This document shows, piece after piece, positions 8,106 to 17,026 of a DNA stretch of 64,000 nt. Position 1 is the first letter of the stretch; every line of letters starts with the position of its first letter. Source of the DNA: Variovorax sp. OV700 (GTDB lineage: Bacteria; Pseudomonadota; Gammaproteobacteria; Burkholderiales; Burkholderiaceae_C); NCBI RefSeq assembly GCF_900099805.1, contig NZ_FNDR01000003.1, positions 372,001-436,000 of the forward strand. The letters are read 5' to 3'. The translations under genes were made by a program, and so were the position numbers. The notes below the pieces were generated by a model. That model was not told the origin of the DNA and made no database searches. It saw only the letters and a program-made list of their open reading frames with translations.

Positions 8106-10427
8106 ATGCAGAGAACAGATTGGACTAATTCAGGCACAACCCGAGGTCAGTTGACCAAGCGCGCGGTAAGCACTGCACTGATGCTGCTGGCCGCATCTGC
8201 CGCGCAGGCGCAGGTCAAGATCGGTGACAACCCCATCACCATCAATCCGGGTTCCCTGCTGGAACTCGAAAGTACCAACCGCGGCGCTCTGCTCCCTCGC
8301 ATCGCGCTGACCGACCGCAATACCTGGGGCCTGAACGGTAACCAGCCGGTCGACGGCATGGTGGTCTACAACAGCACCGCAACGACGGGCGTCAACGGCC
8401 TACAGGAAGGCCTGGCGGTGTGGAAGAACGGCCAATGGATCAGCGTGGACGAGACGCCGTACTTCCACACCAACTCCAACCTGGTCGGCAATTCGACCTT
8501 GGCGAATTCAGGTGCCACCGGCGCCAACTCCACCGCAATCGGCCCCCAAGCGGTGGCCTCCGGCACCAACGCATTGGCCGTGGGCTATTCCGCGACGGCA
8601 TCTACCGACAACAGTGTTGCGCTGGGCATCAATGCCAAAGCGAGCAATGGCGGCATGGTGGCTATCGGGGCTGGTGCCCAATCGCTTGCCCAGAACACGA
8701 TCGCCATTGGCGGGACGGCGAGCGTCCGGCTGGGCATCGCCATTGGCTTTGCGTCTAACTCTGCTGGTAACGGTGCCGTTGCCATCGGCGATGCAACGAC
8801 TTCCAGTGCGTTCTCCACGGTGGCATTGGGCCAGAGTGCAGTGGCCACGAATGACTACGCCGTCAGCATGGGGCGCCTGGCGAATGCGAGCAACGTGCGA
8901 GCCACTTCCCTCGGCGCCAACTCGGTGGCGTCGGGCATCGCGGCGACATCCGTTGGGTCGATGGCCACTGCCACCGGCAACTATGCGACGGCCACGGGGG
9001 GACGGGTCTACATGCTCAACGGTGCTCCGCTGAACAGCACCTACACCCCAGGGGTCGGGTTTGCGACCGCGTCCGACGGTTTCGTAGACACGCAGGCGTC
9101 GGGCGCGCTGGCGACGGCCAATGGGTCAGGCGCGAGAGCCACTGCGGACCAAAGCTTGGCGCTGGGTGCGTTGAGCCAGGCGAGCCAGGCCGGCGCAGTG
9201 GCGTTGGGCGCGGGTTCCATCTCCGATCGTGCAATCGCACCCACAACGGGCACCATTCCAGCCGGCAGCTCCCTCATCGACTACAACACCACCGACAGAA
9301 CGCTCCTCGGTGCGGTTTCCGTCGGCAATGCCACCAGCTACCGCCAGATCACCAATGTGGCCGACGGAACGCAGGCACAGGATGCCGTCACGATCCGGCA
9401 GTTGTCCAGTGCGCTGCAGTCCTTTGCCGTCACCCCCACCCTGTATTTCCACGCGAACTCCAGCGCCGCGGATTCGCTGGCCATCGGTGCGGAGTCGGTG
9501 GCCGTGGGTCCTCAGACGGTGGTCAACGGCAACAACGGGGTTGGCATTGGCAACGGTGCCGTGGTGCAGCAGAGCGCGCCCGGCGGCATTGCCATCGGAC
9601 AGGGAGCCACTTCGCACATGGCGGACTCCATTGCGTTGGGCACTCAGTCGTCGGCCGCGGCCGTTCAGGGCGTGGCCATCGGTGCGGGAACGAGCGTCAC
9701 CCAAGCCGGGGGTGTCGCGCTCGGCGCTGGCGCGATCTCTTCGACAGCCGCAGGCGTGGCAGGCTATGTTCCGCCTACCGCCACGGCCGCGCAGCGTGCA
9801 GCCATTGGAGCAACCACCAGCACGCTCGGGGCGGTGTCGGTGGGCGACGCGGCCAGCGGCCAGTTTCGCCAGATCACGGGCGTGGCCGCGGGCGCTGCCG
9901 ATAGTGACGCGGTGAACGTCTCTCAACTGAAGGCGGTGCAAGGCACGGTGGCCTCGATCGACCAGTCGGCGGTCAAGTACGACACCAACCCCGATGGCAC
10001 GACCAACTACAACAGCGTGACCATGGGCGGCAACAGCTCGACCGGCCCGGTGAAGATCAGCAACGTCGCGCCCGGCGTGGCCGGCACCGATGCCGTCAAC
10101 GTGAACCAGTTGAACAGCGGGATTGCCGCGGCAAACGCGTACACCGACAACCGGGTGAACAGCCTGCAGAACACCATCGAACGCAACACCAAGATGCTGT
10201 CGGGCGGCATCGCCGCATCCGCTGCCATGGCCGTGGTCACGCCAGTAGAACCGGGCCGCTATCACATGAGCGGCGCGGTCGCCGGCTACAACGGCCAAGC
10301 GGCGATAGGCATCAACCTGCTCAAGCGTTCCGACAACGGACAGACCACTTTGCATGGTGGCGTGGGCTGGGGCTCCGGCGGGGGCAAGGCAATCGTTCGC
10401 GTTGGTTTCGGTTTTTCGTTCGATTGA
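8106..10427 (+). CDS. Trimeric autotransporter adhesin (YadA-like), complete
   Basis: A 773-residue protein whose ATG follows a strong Shine-Dalgarno (AAGGAGG at about 8095). The signal peptide is roughly residues 1-36, cutting after AQA. Residues about 37-125 are an unusual globular N-terminus (SLLELESTNRGALLPRIALT, PVDGMVVYNS, GLAVWKNGQW) more like segments of Bacteroidetes surface proteins than a YadA head. After this come left-handed YadA-head repeats (AIGPQAVASG, AVGYSATAS, SVALGINAKA) and necks (GTDAVNVNQLN). It ends in a coiled coil and a YadA anchor finishing in FGFSFD. The lipoprotein gene begins 22 bases later. The 231-base leader upstream is A+T-rich and probably holds the promoter. 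Family call firm; binding target unknown. Confidence 0.93.
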   Translation: MQRTDWTNSGTTRGQLTKRAVSTALMLLAASAAQAQVKIGDNPITINPGSLLELESTNRGALLPRIALTDRNTWGLNGNQPVDGMVVYNSTATTGVNGLQEGLAVWKNGQWISVDETPYFHTNSNLVGNSTLANSGATGANSTAIGPQAVASGTNALAVGYSATASTDNSVALGINAKASNGGMVAIGAGAQSLAQNTIAIGGTASVRLGIAIGFASNSAGNGAVAIGDATTSSAFSTVALGQSAVATNDYAVSMGRLANASNVRATSLGANSVASGIAATSVGSMATATGNYATATGGRVYMLNGAPLNSTYTPGVGFATASDGFVDTQASGALATANGSGARATADQSLALGALSQASQAGAVALGAGSISDRAIAPTTGTIPAGSSLIDYNTTDRTLLGAVSVGNATSYRQITNVADGTQAQDAVTIRQLSSALQSFAVTPTLYFHANSSAADSLAIGAESVAVGPQTVVNGNNGVGIGNGAVVQQSAPGGIAIGQGATSHMADSIALGTQSSAAAVQGVAIGAGTSVTQAGGVALGAGAISSTAAGVAGYVPPTATAAQRAAIGATTSTLGAVSVGDAASGQFRQITGVAAGAADSDAVNVSQLKAVQGTVASIDQSAVKYDTNPDGTTNYNSVTMGGNSSTGPVKISNVAPGVAGTDAVNVNQLNSGIAAANAYTDNRVNSLQNTIERNTKMLSGGIAASAAMAVVTPVEPGRYHMSGAVAGYNGQAAIGINLLKRSDNGQTTLHGGVGWGSGGGKAIVRVGFGFSFD

Positions 10428-10449
10428 TCGAGCATTGAGGAGCAATCGC

Positions 10450-11292
10450 ATGAAACAAGCAATTCAATTCTTCCTGTCGGCGGTGGTGCTGGCAGTCGCC
10501 GCTGGCTGTGCATCGACGAACGGCTCTCCGGCCGTTACGGCCGGCTCGGACGAGCATTCGGTGAACTTTCCCGATATGGGCAAGGCCTGGCTCAAGGACG
10601 GCACGTTCGTCGACGTGGAGCAGTTGCGCCGCATCGGTCCGGGCATGAGCAAGAACCAGGTGCGCGAACTCATCAGCTATCCGCACTTCAGCGAGGGCCT
10701 GTTCGGTCCGCGCGAGTGGAACTACATCTTCAACTTTCGCACGGGCAAGGGCCACGAGTTCATCACGTGCCAGTACATGGTGCACTTCGACAAGGACATG
10801 AAAAGCCAGGACTTCCACTGGAAGGGAGCGGATTGCGAAGCGATGCTGAAGCCGCCTGCTCCTGTGGCAATGGCGCCCGCGCCCGCTCCCGTCATGCCAA
10901 AGCGCATCACGTTGAGCGCGGATGCTCTGTTCGCGTTCGACCGGTCGGCTGCCAATGACATGCTGCCCAAGGGGCGCGCTGAATTGGATGAACTTGCCCG
11001 AGCTCTGCATCGGCAAGGGGTGGAAGTTCAAGGCCTGCAGATCACCGGCCACGCAGATCGACTTGGCAGTCAAGCCTACAACCAGGAGCTGGCGCTTCGC
11101 CGTGCAAGCACGGTACGCGACTACCTGAAGGCATCGGGTCTTCGGGTGCCCATGCAGGTCGGCTCGAGCGGTGCGCGCGAGCCCGTAACCATGAATTGCA
11201 GGGGGACGGTCCGCACGCCCGAATTGATCACATGTCTGCAACCGGATCGCCGGGTTGTGGTGGACATCACCGGCCAGACGCCACCGAGGTGA
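10450..11292 (+). CDS. SmpA/OmpA-domain lipoprotein, TpgA-like (second copy)
   Basis: A 280-residue paralogue of the lipoprotein at 2391-3293. Signal peptide with lipobox VAAGC (Cys about 20), a SmpA/BamE-like domain (GMSKNQVRELISYPHFSEG, then W-N-Y-IFNFRTG) and an OmpA-like peptidoglycan-binding domain (GHADRLGSQAYN, PDRRVVVD). It lies 22 bases after the adhesin stop. Both window copies follow a trimeric adhesin, which strongly suggests one dedicated anchor per adhesin. The paralogues keep the two late cysteines but differ in linker length (an Ala-Pro run near residues 138-152 here). Function is inferred from the TpgA analogy. Confidence 0.85.
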   Translation: MKQAIQFFLSAVVLAVAAGCASTNGSPAVTAGSDEHSVNFPDMGKAWLKDGTFVDVEQLRRIGPGMSKNQVRELISYPHFSEGLFGPREWNYIFNFRTGKGHEFITCQYMVHFDKDMKSQDFHWKGADCEAMLKPPAPVAMAPAPAPVMPKRITLSADALFAFDRSAANDMLPKGRAELDELARALHRQGVEVQGLQITGHADRLGSQAYNQELALRRASTVRDYLKASGLRVPMQVGSSGAREPVTMNCRGTVRTPELITCLQPDRRVVVDITGQTPPR

Positions 11293-11433
11293 CGCACTGC
11301 AAAACAAAAAGCAAAAAGTTCTTCAACAAGAGGAAAAAATCACAGGCTGATTGCGACTTTGTTTTTTCGCGAACGCGTGGCGACTACGCTTGCCGCTTCA
11401 TGGCCGCATTGGCCCAATCAAGGGAGTAGATAA

Positions 11434-11679
11434 ATGAGTTTGTTGTGGTTTCTCGTTGTGGGTCTGGTTGCAGGTTGGTTGGCCGGCATGCTCGTCAAGG
11501 GCGGCGGCTTTGGCCTCATCGGTGATCTCATCGTTGGTGTGATCGGCGCCGTCTTTGGGGGCTTCATGTTCAGCACATTTGGCATCTCCAGTGGCGGAGG
11601 TCTTGTCGGCAGTCTCGTCGTGGCAACCGTGGGTGCCGTGGTGCTGCTGTTCATCGTCCGGCTCGTCAAGCGCGCATAG
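11434..11679 (+). CDS. GlsB/YeaQ/YmgE-family small membrane protein
   Basis: An 81-residue, very hydrophobic, Gly-rich protein with three membrane helices (about 4-22, 27-48, 55-77) and the family pattern GLVAGWLAGMLVKGGGFGLIGD. The ATG has a good Shine-Dalgarno (AGGGAG). Members are often called transglycosylase-associated, but their biochemical role is unclear; some are stress-induced. It stands alone: the 141 bases before it are A-rich and hold no gene. Confidence 0.88.
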   Translation: MSLLWFLVVGLVAGWLAGMLVKGGGFGLIGDLIVGVIGAVFGGFMFSTFGISSGGGLVGSLVVATVGAVVLLFIVRLVKRA

Positions 11680-11904
11680 CGCGGGCGCTACGCTTGAGTC
11701 TTCGTCTGCAATGAACGAAGTAGCAATTCAATCGGGGAGCCGGATCAAGCGGATCGTTGAAGTGCGTCAAATGTCACAGCCACCGAATCTGGAGTGCATT
11801 GCCTTGTAGGTTACTTGCGCGCCCTCAGGCGTTCTCAATCTCAGACTGCGCTTGCGCCGGAATCTCCCGGTGGGCGCAGTCGATTTGAAACCCAAGGAGA
11901 TCTC

Positions 11905-12231
11905 ATGAAGATTCGAAGCTCGATGTCCCGCATCCTGGTGGCCAGCGCCATGGCTTTTGCAATTGCACCGGCAATCGCGCAAGGTGTTGCACCGGGGAAA
12001 AAGGCAGACATGCCTCCGGTTTCCGGCAATGTGCAGATGCCGGCGGGGCAACAAAACCAGACCGGCGGCCCTATGGGTGAAACCGGTACGACGATGCAAG
12101 CCGGAACACCTTCTTCAGTGACCCCCCAACCGCCAGCGGTTCGTACCGCTGCTGTGGCGGCCGCTCCTGCACCCACACCTGCACCTGCACGCCGGCCGAC
12201 CGTACGCCGTGCCCGTGCCGACCGGGGTTAA
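11905..12231 (+). CDS. Small secreted Pro/Ala-rich protein of unknown function
   Basis: 108 residues, with an ATG behind AAGGAGA. A clear signal peptide (about 1-25, cutting after AIA or IAQ) is followed by a Gly/Gln/Met/Pro-rich segment and a Pro-Ala-rich tail (APAPTPAPARRP) ending in a basic stretch. No domain recognised. The low-complexity, basic C-terminus suggests a periplasmic or wall-associated protein. A strong hairpin terminator follows at 12248-12290. The longer open frame back to 11794 has no signal peptide at its start, so I prefer 11905. Confidence 0.7.
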   Translation: MKIRSSMSRILVASAMAFAIAPAIAQGVAPGKKADMPPVSGNVQMPAGQQNQTGGPMGETGTTMQAGTPSSVTPQPPAVRTAAVAAAPAPTPAPARRPTVRRARADRG

Positions 12232-12247
12232 TCGCCATCGCAGGCCT

Positions 12248-12290
12248 ACGCGGCCGCTGCCATTCCCGGCGGCCGCGTGTTTTCTTTTTC
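12248..12290 (+). terminator. Rho-independent terminator after the small secreted protein
   Basis: Perfect 10-bp stem (ACGCGGCCGC / GCGGCCGCGT, 12248-12278) with an 11-base loop, followed by a T-rich tract (GTTTTCTTTTTC). It lies 17 bases after the stop of the 11905-12231 gene. Confidence 0.8.
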
Positions 12291-12338
12291 CTTGCGCGCA
12301 GAGTCGACCCCAGGGCTCCCGCGAAACCTTTTTCGTTC

Positions 12339-12971
12339 ATGAAAAACGCGTGGGTCTTTTCCCTGATCGTCGTTTGCGCTGCAACTTTTCTTCAAGCCTC
12401 TGGTGCCGCCGAGGCAGCCCAAAGTGTTGAAGCAGAACCGGCCAACGTCCGCAAGCTCGCCCAAGCAGCGGTTGGCACGCGCGACAGCGAGGGACTGCCT
12501 TTCGCGATCGTCGACAAGAAGAGGGCGCGCGTTTTCATCTATGGCGCAGACGGTGCCTTGCAAGGCGCATCTCCCGTGCTGCTGGGGCTTGCGCAGGGGG
12601 ACGACTCAGTGCCAGGAATCGGGGAGCGGAAGATGTCCGAGATACGGCCCGAAGAGCGCACCACGCCGGCCGGGCGTTTTATCTCGGAGCCCGGCGTCAA
12701 CTTGCAGGGCGAAGACATTGTCTGGATCGACTACGACGCGGCAGTGTCCATGCATCGCGTTCGAACAAGCAACAAGAAAGAGCGGCGGCTGGAGCGACTT
12801 GCTTCCACCCGTGCCGAAGATCACCGTATCTCGTATGGGTGCATCAATGTTCCCGCAGCGTTCTACGACGCTCACGTGAAGCCTTTGTTTGGCAATGCGC
12901 CTGGCGTGATCTACGTCCTGCCTGACAAGAAGCCTCCGCGCGAATACTTCAAATTCCTGCCGGAGGGGTGA
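12339..12971 (+). CDS. L,D-transpeptidase (YkuD/ErfK)-like protein
   Basis: A 210-residue protein with a signal peptide (about 1-26). The C-terminal half carries the YkuD signature: a conserved His in SMHRVRTS and the catalytic motif as SYGCINVP (family usual S-H/x-GC-I/R), with Cys near residue 169 as the expected nucleophile. Such enzymes cross-link peptidoglycan stems or attach lipoproteins via a Cys acyl-enzyme. The domain is somewhat divergent, so activity is not assured. The 3' end overlaps the convergent M20 gene by 23 bases. Confidence 0.82.
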   Translation: MKNAWVFSLIVVCAATFLQASGAAEAAQSVEAEPANVRKLAQAAVGTRDSEGLPFAIVDKKRARVFIYGADGALQGASPVLLGLAQGDDSVPGIGERKMSEIRPEERTTPAGRFISEPGVNLQGEDIVWIDYDAAVSMHRVRTSNKKERRLERLASTRAEDHRISYGCINVPAAFYDAHVKPLFGNAPGVIYVLPDKKPPREYFKFLPEG

Positions 12972-14259
12972 TCCGATTGACGCCACACCAGCGTGCCATG
13001 AACACCGCCAGCACGGCGGTCACTTGCATCAGGCTGTCGATGGAAACCCACTCGTCGATGCCGTGGATGCTGGAGCCCGTCGGACCGTAGCAGACGGCAG
13101 GGGTCTGCCCATAGATGTTGAAGAACTTCGCGTCGGTCGTGCCGGTGAAGGCCCGGGGCTCGAGCGGCTCGCCGACGATGTCCTGGTAGCACTTCGAGAG
13201 TTCGGTCACGATCGGCGAGTCGAGGTCGAGATCGAAGCCGTCGGCCTGAAAGCCTTCATAGATCAGCCGGTAGCTGAGGCTCTCGCGGGCCGGATGCGCG
13301 GCATAGGCCGAAGCCAGCGCGGCTTCGACTTCGGCCTTGGCACGGGCCACGTTCATGTCGGGATAAAAACCGATGCGTATGTCGCTGCGGCAGGCCGAGG
13401 GCACCGACGAGGCCCATTCGCCGCCCTGGATCTTTCCCAGATTGAAGTTGACCGGATGGGCGTGGTGCGCATAGCTGCGGTAGCGATTGGCAGGCTCGTT
13501 CCAGTGCTGCTCGAGCTTCTTGAGTTCTGAAAAAAGATAGAGCGAGAAGTCGATGGCGCCGACACCGGTCTGGGCCACCGAGGCATGCACTGGCTTGCCG
13601 AGCACTTCGAGCGCGAACCACAACACGCCCATCTGGCAGGTCATCACGCCGCCGAGCGGCTCGGGAATGATGGCCGCGTCGGCGCGGTAACCCTCGACCA
13701 GGCAGGCGAGCGCGCCGTTGCCCGTGCACTCTTCTTCCACCACCGACTGGAAGTACACCGGCGATGCCGGCGCCTGCCCCAGCGACTGCAGCGCCGCATA
13801 GGCCATGGTGTAGGCGGCAATGCCCGCCTTCATGTCGGCCGAGCCACGGCCGTAGAGCCGGTCCCCCTCGATCGTCGGCTGAAAAGGCGGATGCTTCCAG
13901 AGCACTTCGGCACCGGTCGGCACCACGTCGATGTGGCCGTTGAAGATCAGCGAGCGTCCCTTCTGCGGCCCGTCGGGCTGATGAATGCCGACGACGTTGG
14001 TGCGCCCCTGGTAGGGAACGATGGAAGGAGAGTAGCCCGGATGCTGGCGGATCTTTTGTTCGTCGATCTCGAACTGGTGGACGCGCAGCCCCAGGCTCGC
14101 GAAGGTCTCCGCCATGAAGGCCTGCGCGCCTTGTTCATGCCCGAGCAGCGAAGGATGCGCGACGAGCTCTTCGAGCATTCGAACCGCCCGCCCGCGCAAC
14201 GCATGGGCGGCCTCCACGATGGCGGCTTCGCTGATCGGGGTTTCAGTGGAATGGGGCAT
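12949..14259 (-). CDS. M20-family deacylase (ArgE/DapE type)
   Basis: A 436-residue zinc-dependent amidohydrolase. Metal-site motifs of the M20 family are visible: FNGHIDVVPTG (His-x-Asp), then GRGSADMKAGIA with the bridging Asp, VVEEECTGNGA with the Glu-Glu pair, and a late FTGTTDAKFF with further ligands. Residues about 200-320 form the dimerisation lid. ArgE/DapE-type enzymes remove acyl groups from amino acids; the substrate here is not evident and no arginine or lysine genes adjoin. It lies convergent to and overlaps the L,D-transpeptidase-like gene, and ends one short gap (about 690 bases of its own body aside) from no obvious operon partner; the TonB receptor gene lies 81 bases upstream on the same strand. 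Confidence 0.88.
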   Translation of the reverse strand: MPHSTETPISEAAIVEAAHALRGRAVRMLEELVAHPSLLGHEQGAQAFMAETFASLGLRVHQFEIDEQKIRQHPGYSPSIVPYQGRTNVVGIHQPDGPQKGRSLIFNGHIDVVPTGAEVLWKHPPFQPTIEGDRLYGRGSADMKAGIAAYTMAYAALQSLGQAPASPVYFQSVVEEECTGNGALACLVEGYRADAAIIPEPLGGVMTCQMGVLWFALEVLGKPVHASVAQTGVGAIDFSLYLFSELKKLEQHWNEPANRYRSYAHHAHPVNFNLGKIQGGEWASSVPSACRSDIRIGFYPDMNVARAKAEVEAALASAYAAHPARESLSYRLIYEGFQADGFDLDLDSPIVTELSKCYQDIVGEPLEPRAFTGTTDAKFFNIYGQTPAVCYGPTGSSIHGIDEWVSIDSLMQVTAVLAVFMARWCGVNRITPPAGI

Positions 14260-14340
14260 GGCGTCCAGAGCGCGGGCTCAGGCAGTTGGGAGAGAGGGGC
14301 TCATTCTTCCATCCTGCCGGGCCGCGCGCCTCGGCGGCGC

Positions 14341-16539
14341 CTAGAAGTCCAGCTTGGCGCTCAGGCTGAAGGTGCGCGGGTCGCCGGGCTTGATGTAGTT
14401 GTCGTACTGGTATTCCCAGTAGCGCCTGTTGGTGAGGTTGTTCACCGCCACGCGGAACGTGGTGTCATGGCCGCTGATGCGCGTGGCGTAGCTCGCACCG
14501 ATGTTGGCAATGGCGTAGCCCGGAAGCCTCAGCTTGTTGGACGCATTGAGCATGGTGCTGCCGGTGTATTTGGCGTCGGCCGAGAGCTTGAGGCCCGGCA
14601 CCTGCGCCACCGTATAAGACACCTGCGCCGTGGCCACGAAATTGGGGGCGCCCGCCACGCGGTTGCCGATGTTGTCGTTGCCGCGCCTGTACGAAGCGTC
14701 GAGGAACATCAGGTTGGCGCCGACCTGCCACTGCGATCCCAGGCGCGTGGAGGCGCCAAGTTCGAGGCCCTGGTAGATCGACTGGCCGTTCTGCACCAGT
14801 GCGTTGGCGCTGTTGGCGTATTCGGCGCCGCGCTCGATGCGGAACAGCGCGGCCGTGGCGCTCCAGCGCTCGCGGCCGGTCTTGATGCCCAGCTCGTACT
14901 GCTTGCTCTTGAGCGGCTTGAGCAGCTCGCCGTTGTTCGCATAAAGGCTGCTGACCGAGCTGCCCTGCTCGAGCGATTCGACATAGCTCGTGTAGAGCGT
15001 GGTGTCGGGCGCGGGCTTGAACATCAGCGCCAGCGTCGGCGTCAGCACGCCTTTCTTGGCGTACGCCGAAGTCTTGATGCCGTCGGTGCCGTAGCCGCTC
15101 TGTTCGTAGTTGGTGCTGCGCAGGCCGGCCAGCACCGACCAGTGGTCCGACAACTTGAGGGTGTCACTCGCGAAAATCGCGCGCTGCGTGATGTCGCTGT
15201 TGCGGTAGAGCGTGAGGTCGGTCGTGCTGGCGTAGGCATTGGTGTTCTGCCCGAAGATGCTGCCGGTACCGATCCACTGGTAGATGCTGTTGCTGCTGTA
15301 GTCGTTCACCTGCTTTTGCCACGACGCGCCGAGCGTCAGCTGATGCTCGATCGACCCCGTGCGCAGCTTGCCTTCGGCCATGGCCTGCCACTGGTCGAAG
15401 CGATGGCCTTCGCGCGTGTCGGAGCGGTAGTCGTCGTAGGTGCCGCTGGCATCCTGCAGATAAAGAATGCCTTCGTTGCGGCTGCGCTTGGAGGTGCTGT
15501 GGCTGTAGCTGGTGCGGAAGGTCCAGTCGGGTGTCAGCTTGTACTGGAGCCCGGTCGAGTAGAGCTGCAGATCGGTGGTGAGATGCTGCCCCGGGCCCAG
15601 CAGCCGCTGATCGTCGCCGCGCACGGCGGTGGGCAAGCGGTTGCCCGTATAGGCGCTGGTGGAGATCGATGGGGTCTGGTCGGTGGACTTGCGCTTCTGG
15701 TACAGCGCGTCGAAGTTCCAGGTCAGGTCGCGCGTCAGCCTGGCGTCGAGCGCCAGCGACACCGAATCGCGGCGGATACCGCCGTCGTTGAAGGTCTTGC
15801 CTTCTTCATGCGTGGCGTTGAGCCGGTAGCCGAACCGGTCGTCGGCGCCGAAGCGTCCGCCCAGGTCGACGTGCTCGCTCCACACGCTGTTCGATTTGTA
15901 GCCCACGTCGATGCTTCGCACCGGCTGATCCGTCGGCCTTTTGGTCACGTAGTTGACGATGCCACCCGGGGATCCGAAGCCGTACATGAAGCCGGTCGAT
16001 CCCTTGAGCAGTTCGATCTGCTCGAAGTGCTCGTAGGGCAGGGTGATGGCGTAGCTCAGAAAGGGCTTGCCGTCCATCCGGTAGCCGTTCTGCCAGTCCA
16101 GCGGCAGGCCCCGCACGGTGATGTAGCTGGCCCAGCTGCTGTAGGCGCCGCTGTTGTCCGACACCGAGGCGTCGAGCGCGAACACGTCGCCCAGCTTGGA
16201 CACCTGGCGCTCGGCCAGGTCTTCGCTCTTGACCACCGTGGTGGAGAAGGGCGTCTCGAGCTGGCTGCGTGCGCCGAGGGCGCCGCTGCTTACCTTAGCG
16301 CCGAGATGCTGCGGCGTTTCTTCCGCCGCGGTGGCGGTGACTGTCGGCAACGCAGCGGCCTTGTCGGTGGCTTCCTGGGCGTAGGCGCGACCACCTTGGG
16401 TGGCGGCGCACAACACCAGCAGCGTGGCGCCGGTACCGAGGCTGAGGGTCGTTTTCCGGAAAGGAGGGAGGGAGGAGGTTCCTGGTGCAGGGCGGGCGCC
16501 GGCCGGCGCCGTGCCCTTGAGTCTTGAGGTCGACAACAC
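14341..16539 (-). CDS. TonB-dependent siderophore receptor
   Basis: A 732-residue outer-membrane receptor. The only workable start is a GTG at 16539, followed by a long basic N-region and a hydrophobic segment ending in GGRAYAQ. The plug domain runs about residues 75-190 (TPFSTTVVKSEDL, ITVRGLPLDWQNGYRMDG, IELLKGSTGFMYGFGSPGG). The 22-strand barrel follows, ending in a terminal Phe (FSLSAKLDF). There is no N-terminal signalling (STN) domain, so it does not drive an ECF sigma through FecR. A Fur-box-like palindrome sits 19 bases upstream, supporting iron control. The receptor is outside the biosynthetic cluster and may take up another siderophore. Ligand unknown. Confidence 0.9.
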   Translation of the reverse strand: MLSTSRLKGTAPAGARPAPGTSSLPPFRKTTLSLGTGATLLVLCAATQGGRAYAQEATDKAAALPTVTATAAEETPQHLGAKVSSGALGARSQLETPFSTTVVKSEDLAERQVSKLGDVFALDASVSDNSGAYSSWASYITVRGLPLDWQNGYRMDGKPFLSYAITLPYEHFEQIELLKGSTGFMYGFGSPGGIVNYVTKRPTDQPVRSIDVGYKSNSVWSEHVDLGGRFGADDRFGYRLNATHEEGKTFNDGGIRRDSVSLALDARLTRDLTWNFDALYQKRKSTDQTPSISTSAYTGNRLPTAVRGDDQRLLGPGQHLTTDLQLYSTGLQYKLTPDWTFRTSYSHSTSKRSRNEGILYLQDASGTYDDYRSDTREGHRFDQWQAMAEGKLRTGSIEHQLTLGASWQKQVNDYSSNSIYQWIGTGSIFGQNTNAYASTTDLTLYRNSDITQRAIFASDTLKLSDHWSVLAGLRSTNYEQSGYGTDGIKTSAYAKKGVLTPTLALMFKPAPDTTLYTSYVESLEQGSSVSSLYANNGELLKPLKSKQYELGIKTGRERWSATAALFRIERGAEYANSANALVQNGQSIYQGLELGASTRLGSQWQVGANLMFLDASYRRGNDNIGNRVAGAPNFVATAQVSYTVAQVPGLKLSADAKYTGSTMLNASNKLRLPGYAIANIGASYATRISGHDTTFRVAVNNLTNRRYWEYQYDNYIKPGDPRTFSLSAKLDF

Positions 16540-16557
16540 GTGCTATCTCTAAAAGTA

Positions 16558-16576
16558 AATAGCAATCATTATCAAT
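16558..16576 (-). promoter_or_regulatory. Fur-box-like operator of the TonB receptor
   Basis: On the reverse strand the site reads ATTGATAATGATTGCTATT. This keeps the GATAATGAT half of the 19-bp Fur consensus and has an imperfect 9-1-9 dyad. It lies just upstream of the receptor start at 16539. Confidence 0.65.
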
Positions 16577-16631
16577 TAAGAATTGGGAGAGATCTTGCGG
16601 AACCTCCGATTTGCCCGGGGTTTTTGCGCGT

Positions 16632-17018
16632 TCAGCCCAGCGCGACGGCTTCGACCTCGACCTTGAAGCCGAAGTGCAGCGGCCCCGTCGGCACGATGGC
16701 GCGTGAGGGCCGGGCATCGCCGGCCCACTCGGCATAGATCGCATTGAAGGCCGGCCAGTTCTCGATGGCATCGAGATAGACGCGCACCTGCACCAGGCGA
16801 TCGATGCCGCTCCCCGCCGCCAGCAGAGCCGCCTTCACGTTGTCGAGCACCTGGCGCGTCTGCTGCTCGAAGGAGGCCTCGGCCAGCCGGGTGCCATCGG
16901 CCATGATGGGCAATTGCCCGGAGACGAAGACGAAGCCGTTCGCCACGGTGGCGTGGCTGTAGTGCCCGCCCGGTTTGGCAAGGCCCGCCGGCGCAATGGG
17001 TTGAATGCTTGTGCTCAT
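16632..17018 (-). CDS. RidA-family imine deaminase
   Basis: A 128-residue protein of the RidA/YjgF/UK114 type. It has the family's features: GGHYSHATVANGFVFVSGQL near the N-terminus, QVLDNVKAALLAAGS in the middle, the conserved VRVYL strand and a final GFKVEVEAVA strand. RidA trimers hydrolyse reactive 2-aminoacrylate and related imines made by PLP dehydratases. The gene starts nine bases downstream of the PLP enzyme's stop, so it is almost certainly co-transcribed with it and protects against its imine products. The conserved Arg expected to bind the carboxylate is plausibly in VQVRVYLD. Confidence 0.9.
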   Translation of the reverse strand: MSTSIQPIAPAGLAKPGGHYSHATVANGFVFVSGQLPIMADGTRLAEASFEQQTRQVLDNVKAALLAAGSGIDRLVQVRVYLDAIENWPAFNAIYAEWAGDARPSRAIVPTGPLHFGFKVEVEAVALG

Positions 17019-17026
17019 GGTTTCTC

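Noticed and set aside
13585-16527. 980-codon forward frame across the M20 and TonB receptor genes
   Set aside because: It is a shadow of two reverse-strand genes with clear family motifs; its translation has no recognisable domain.
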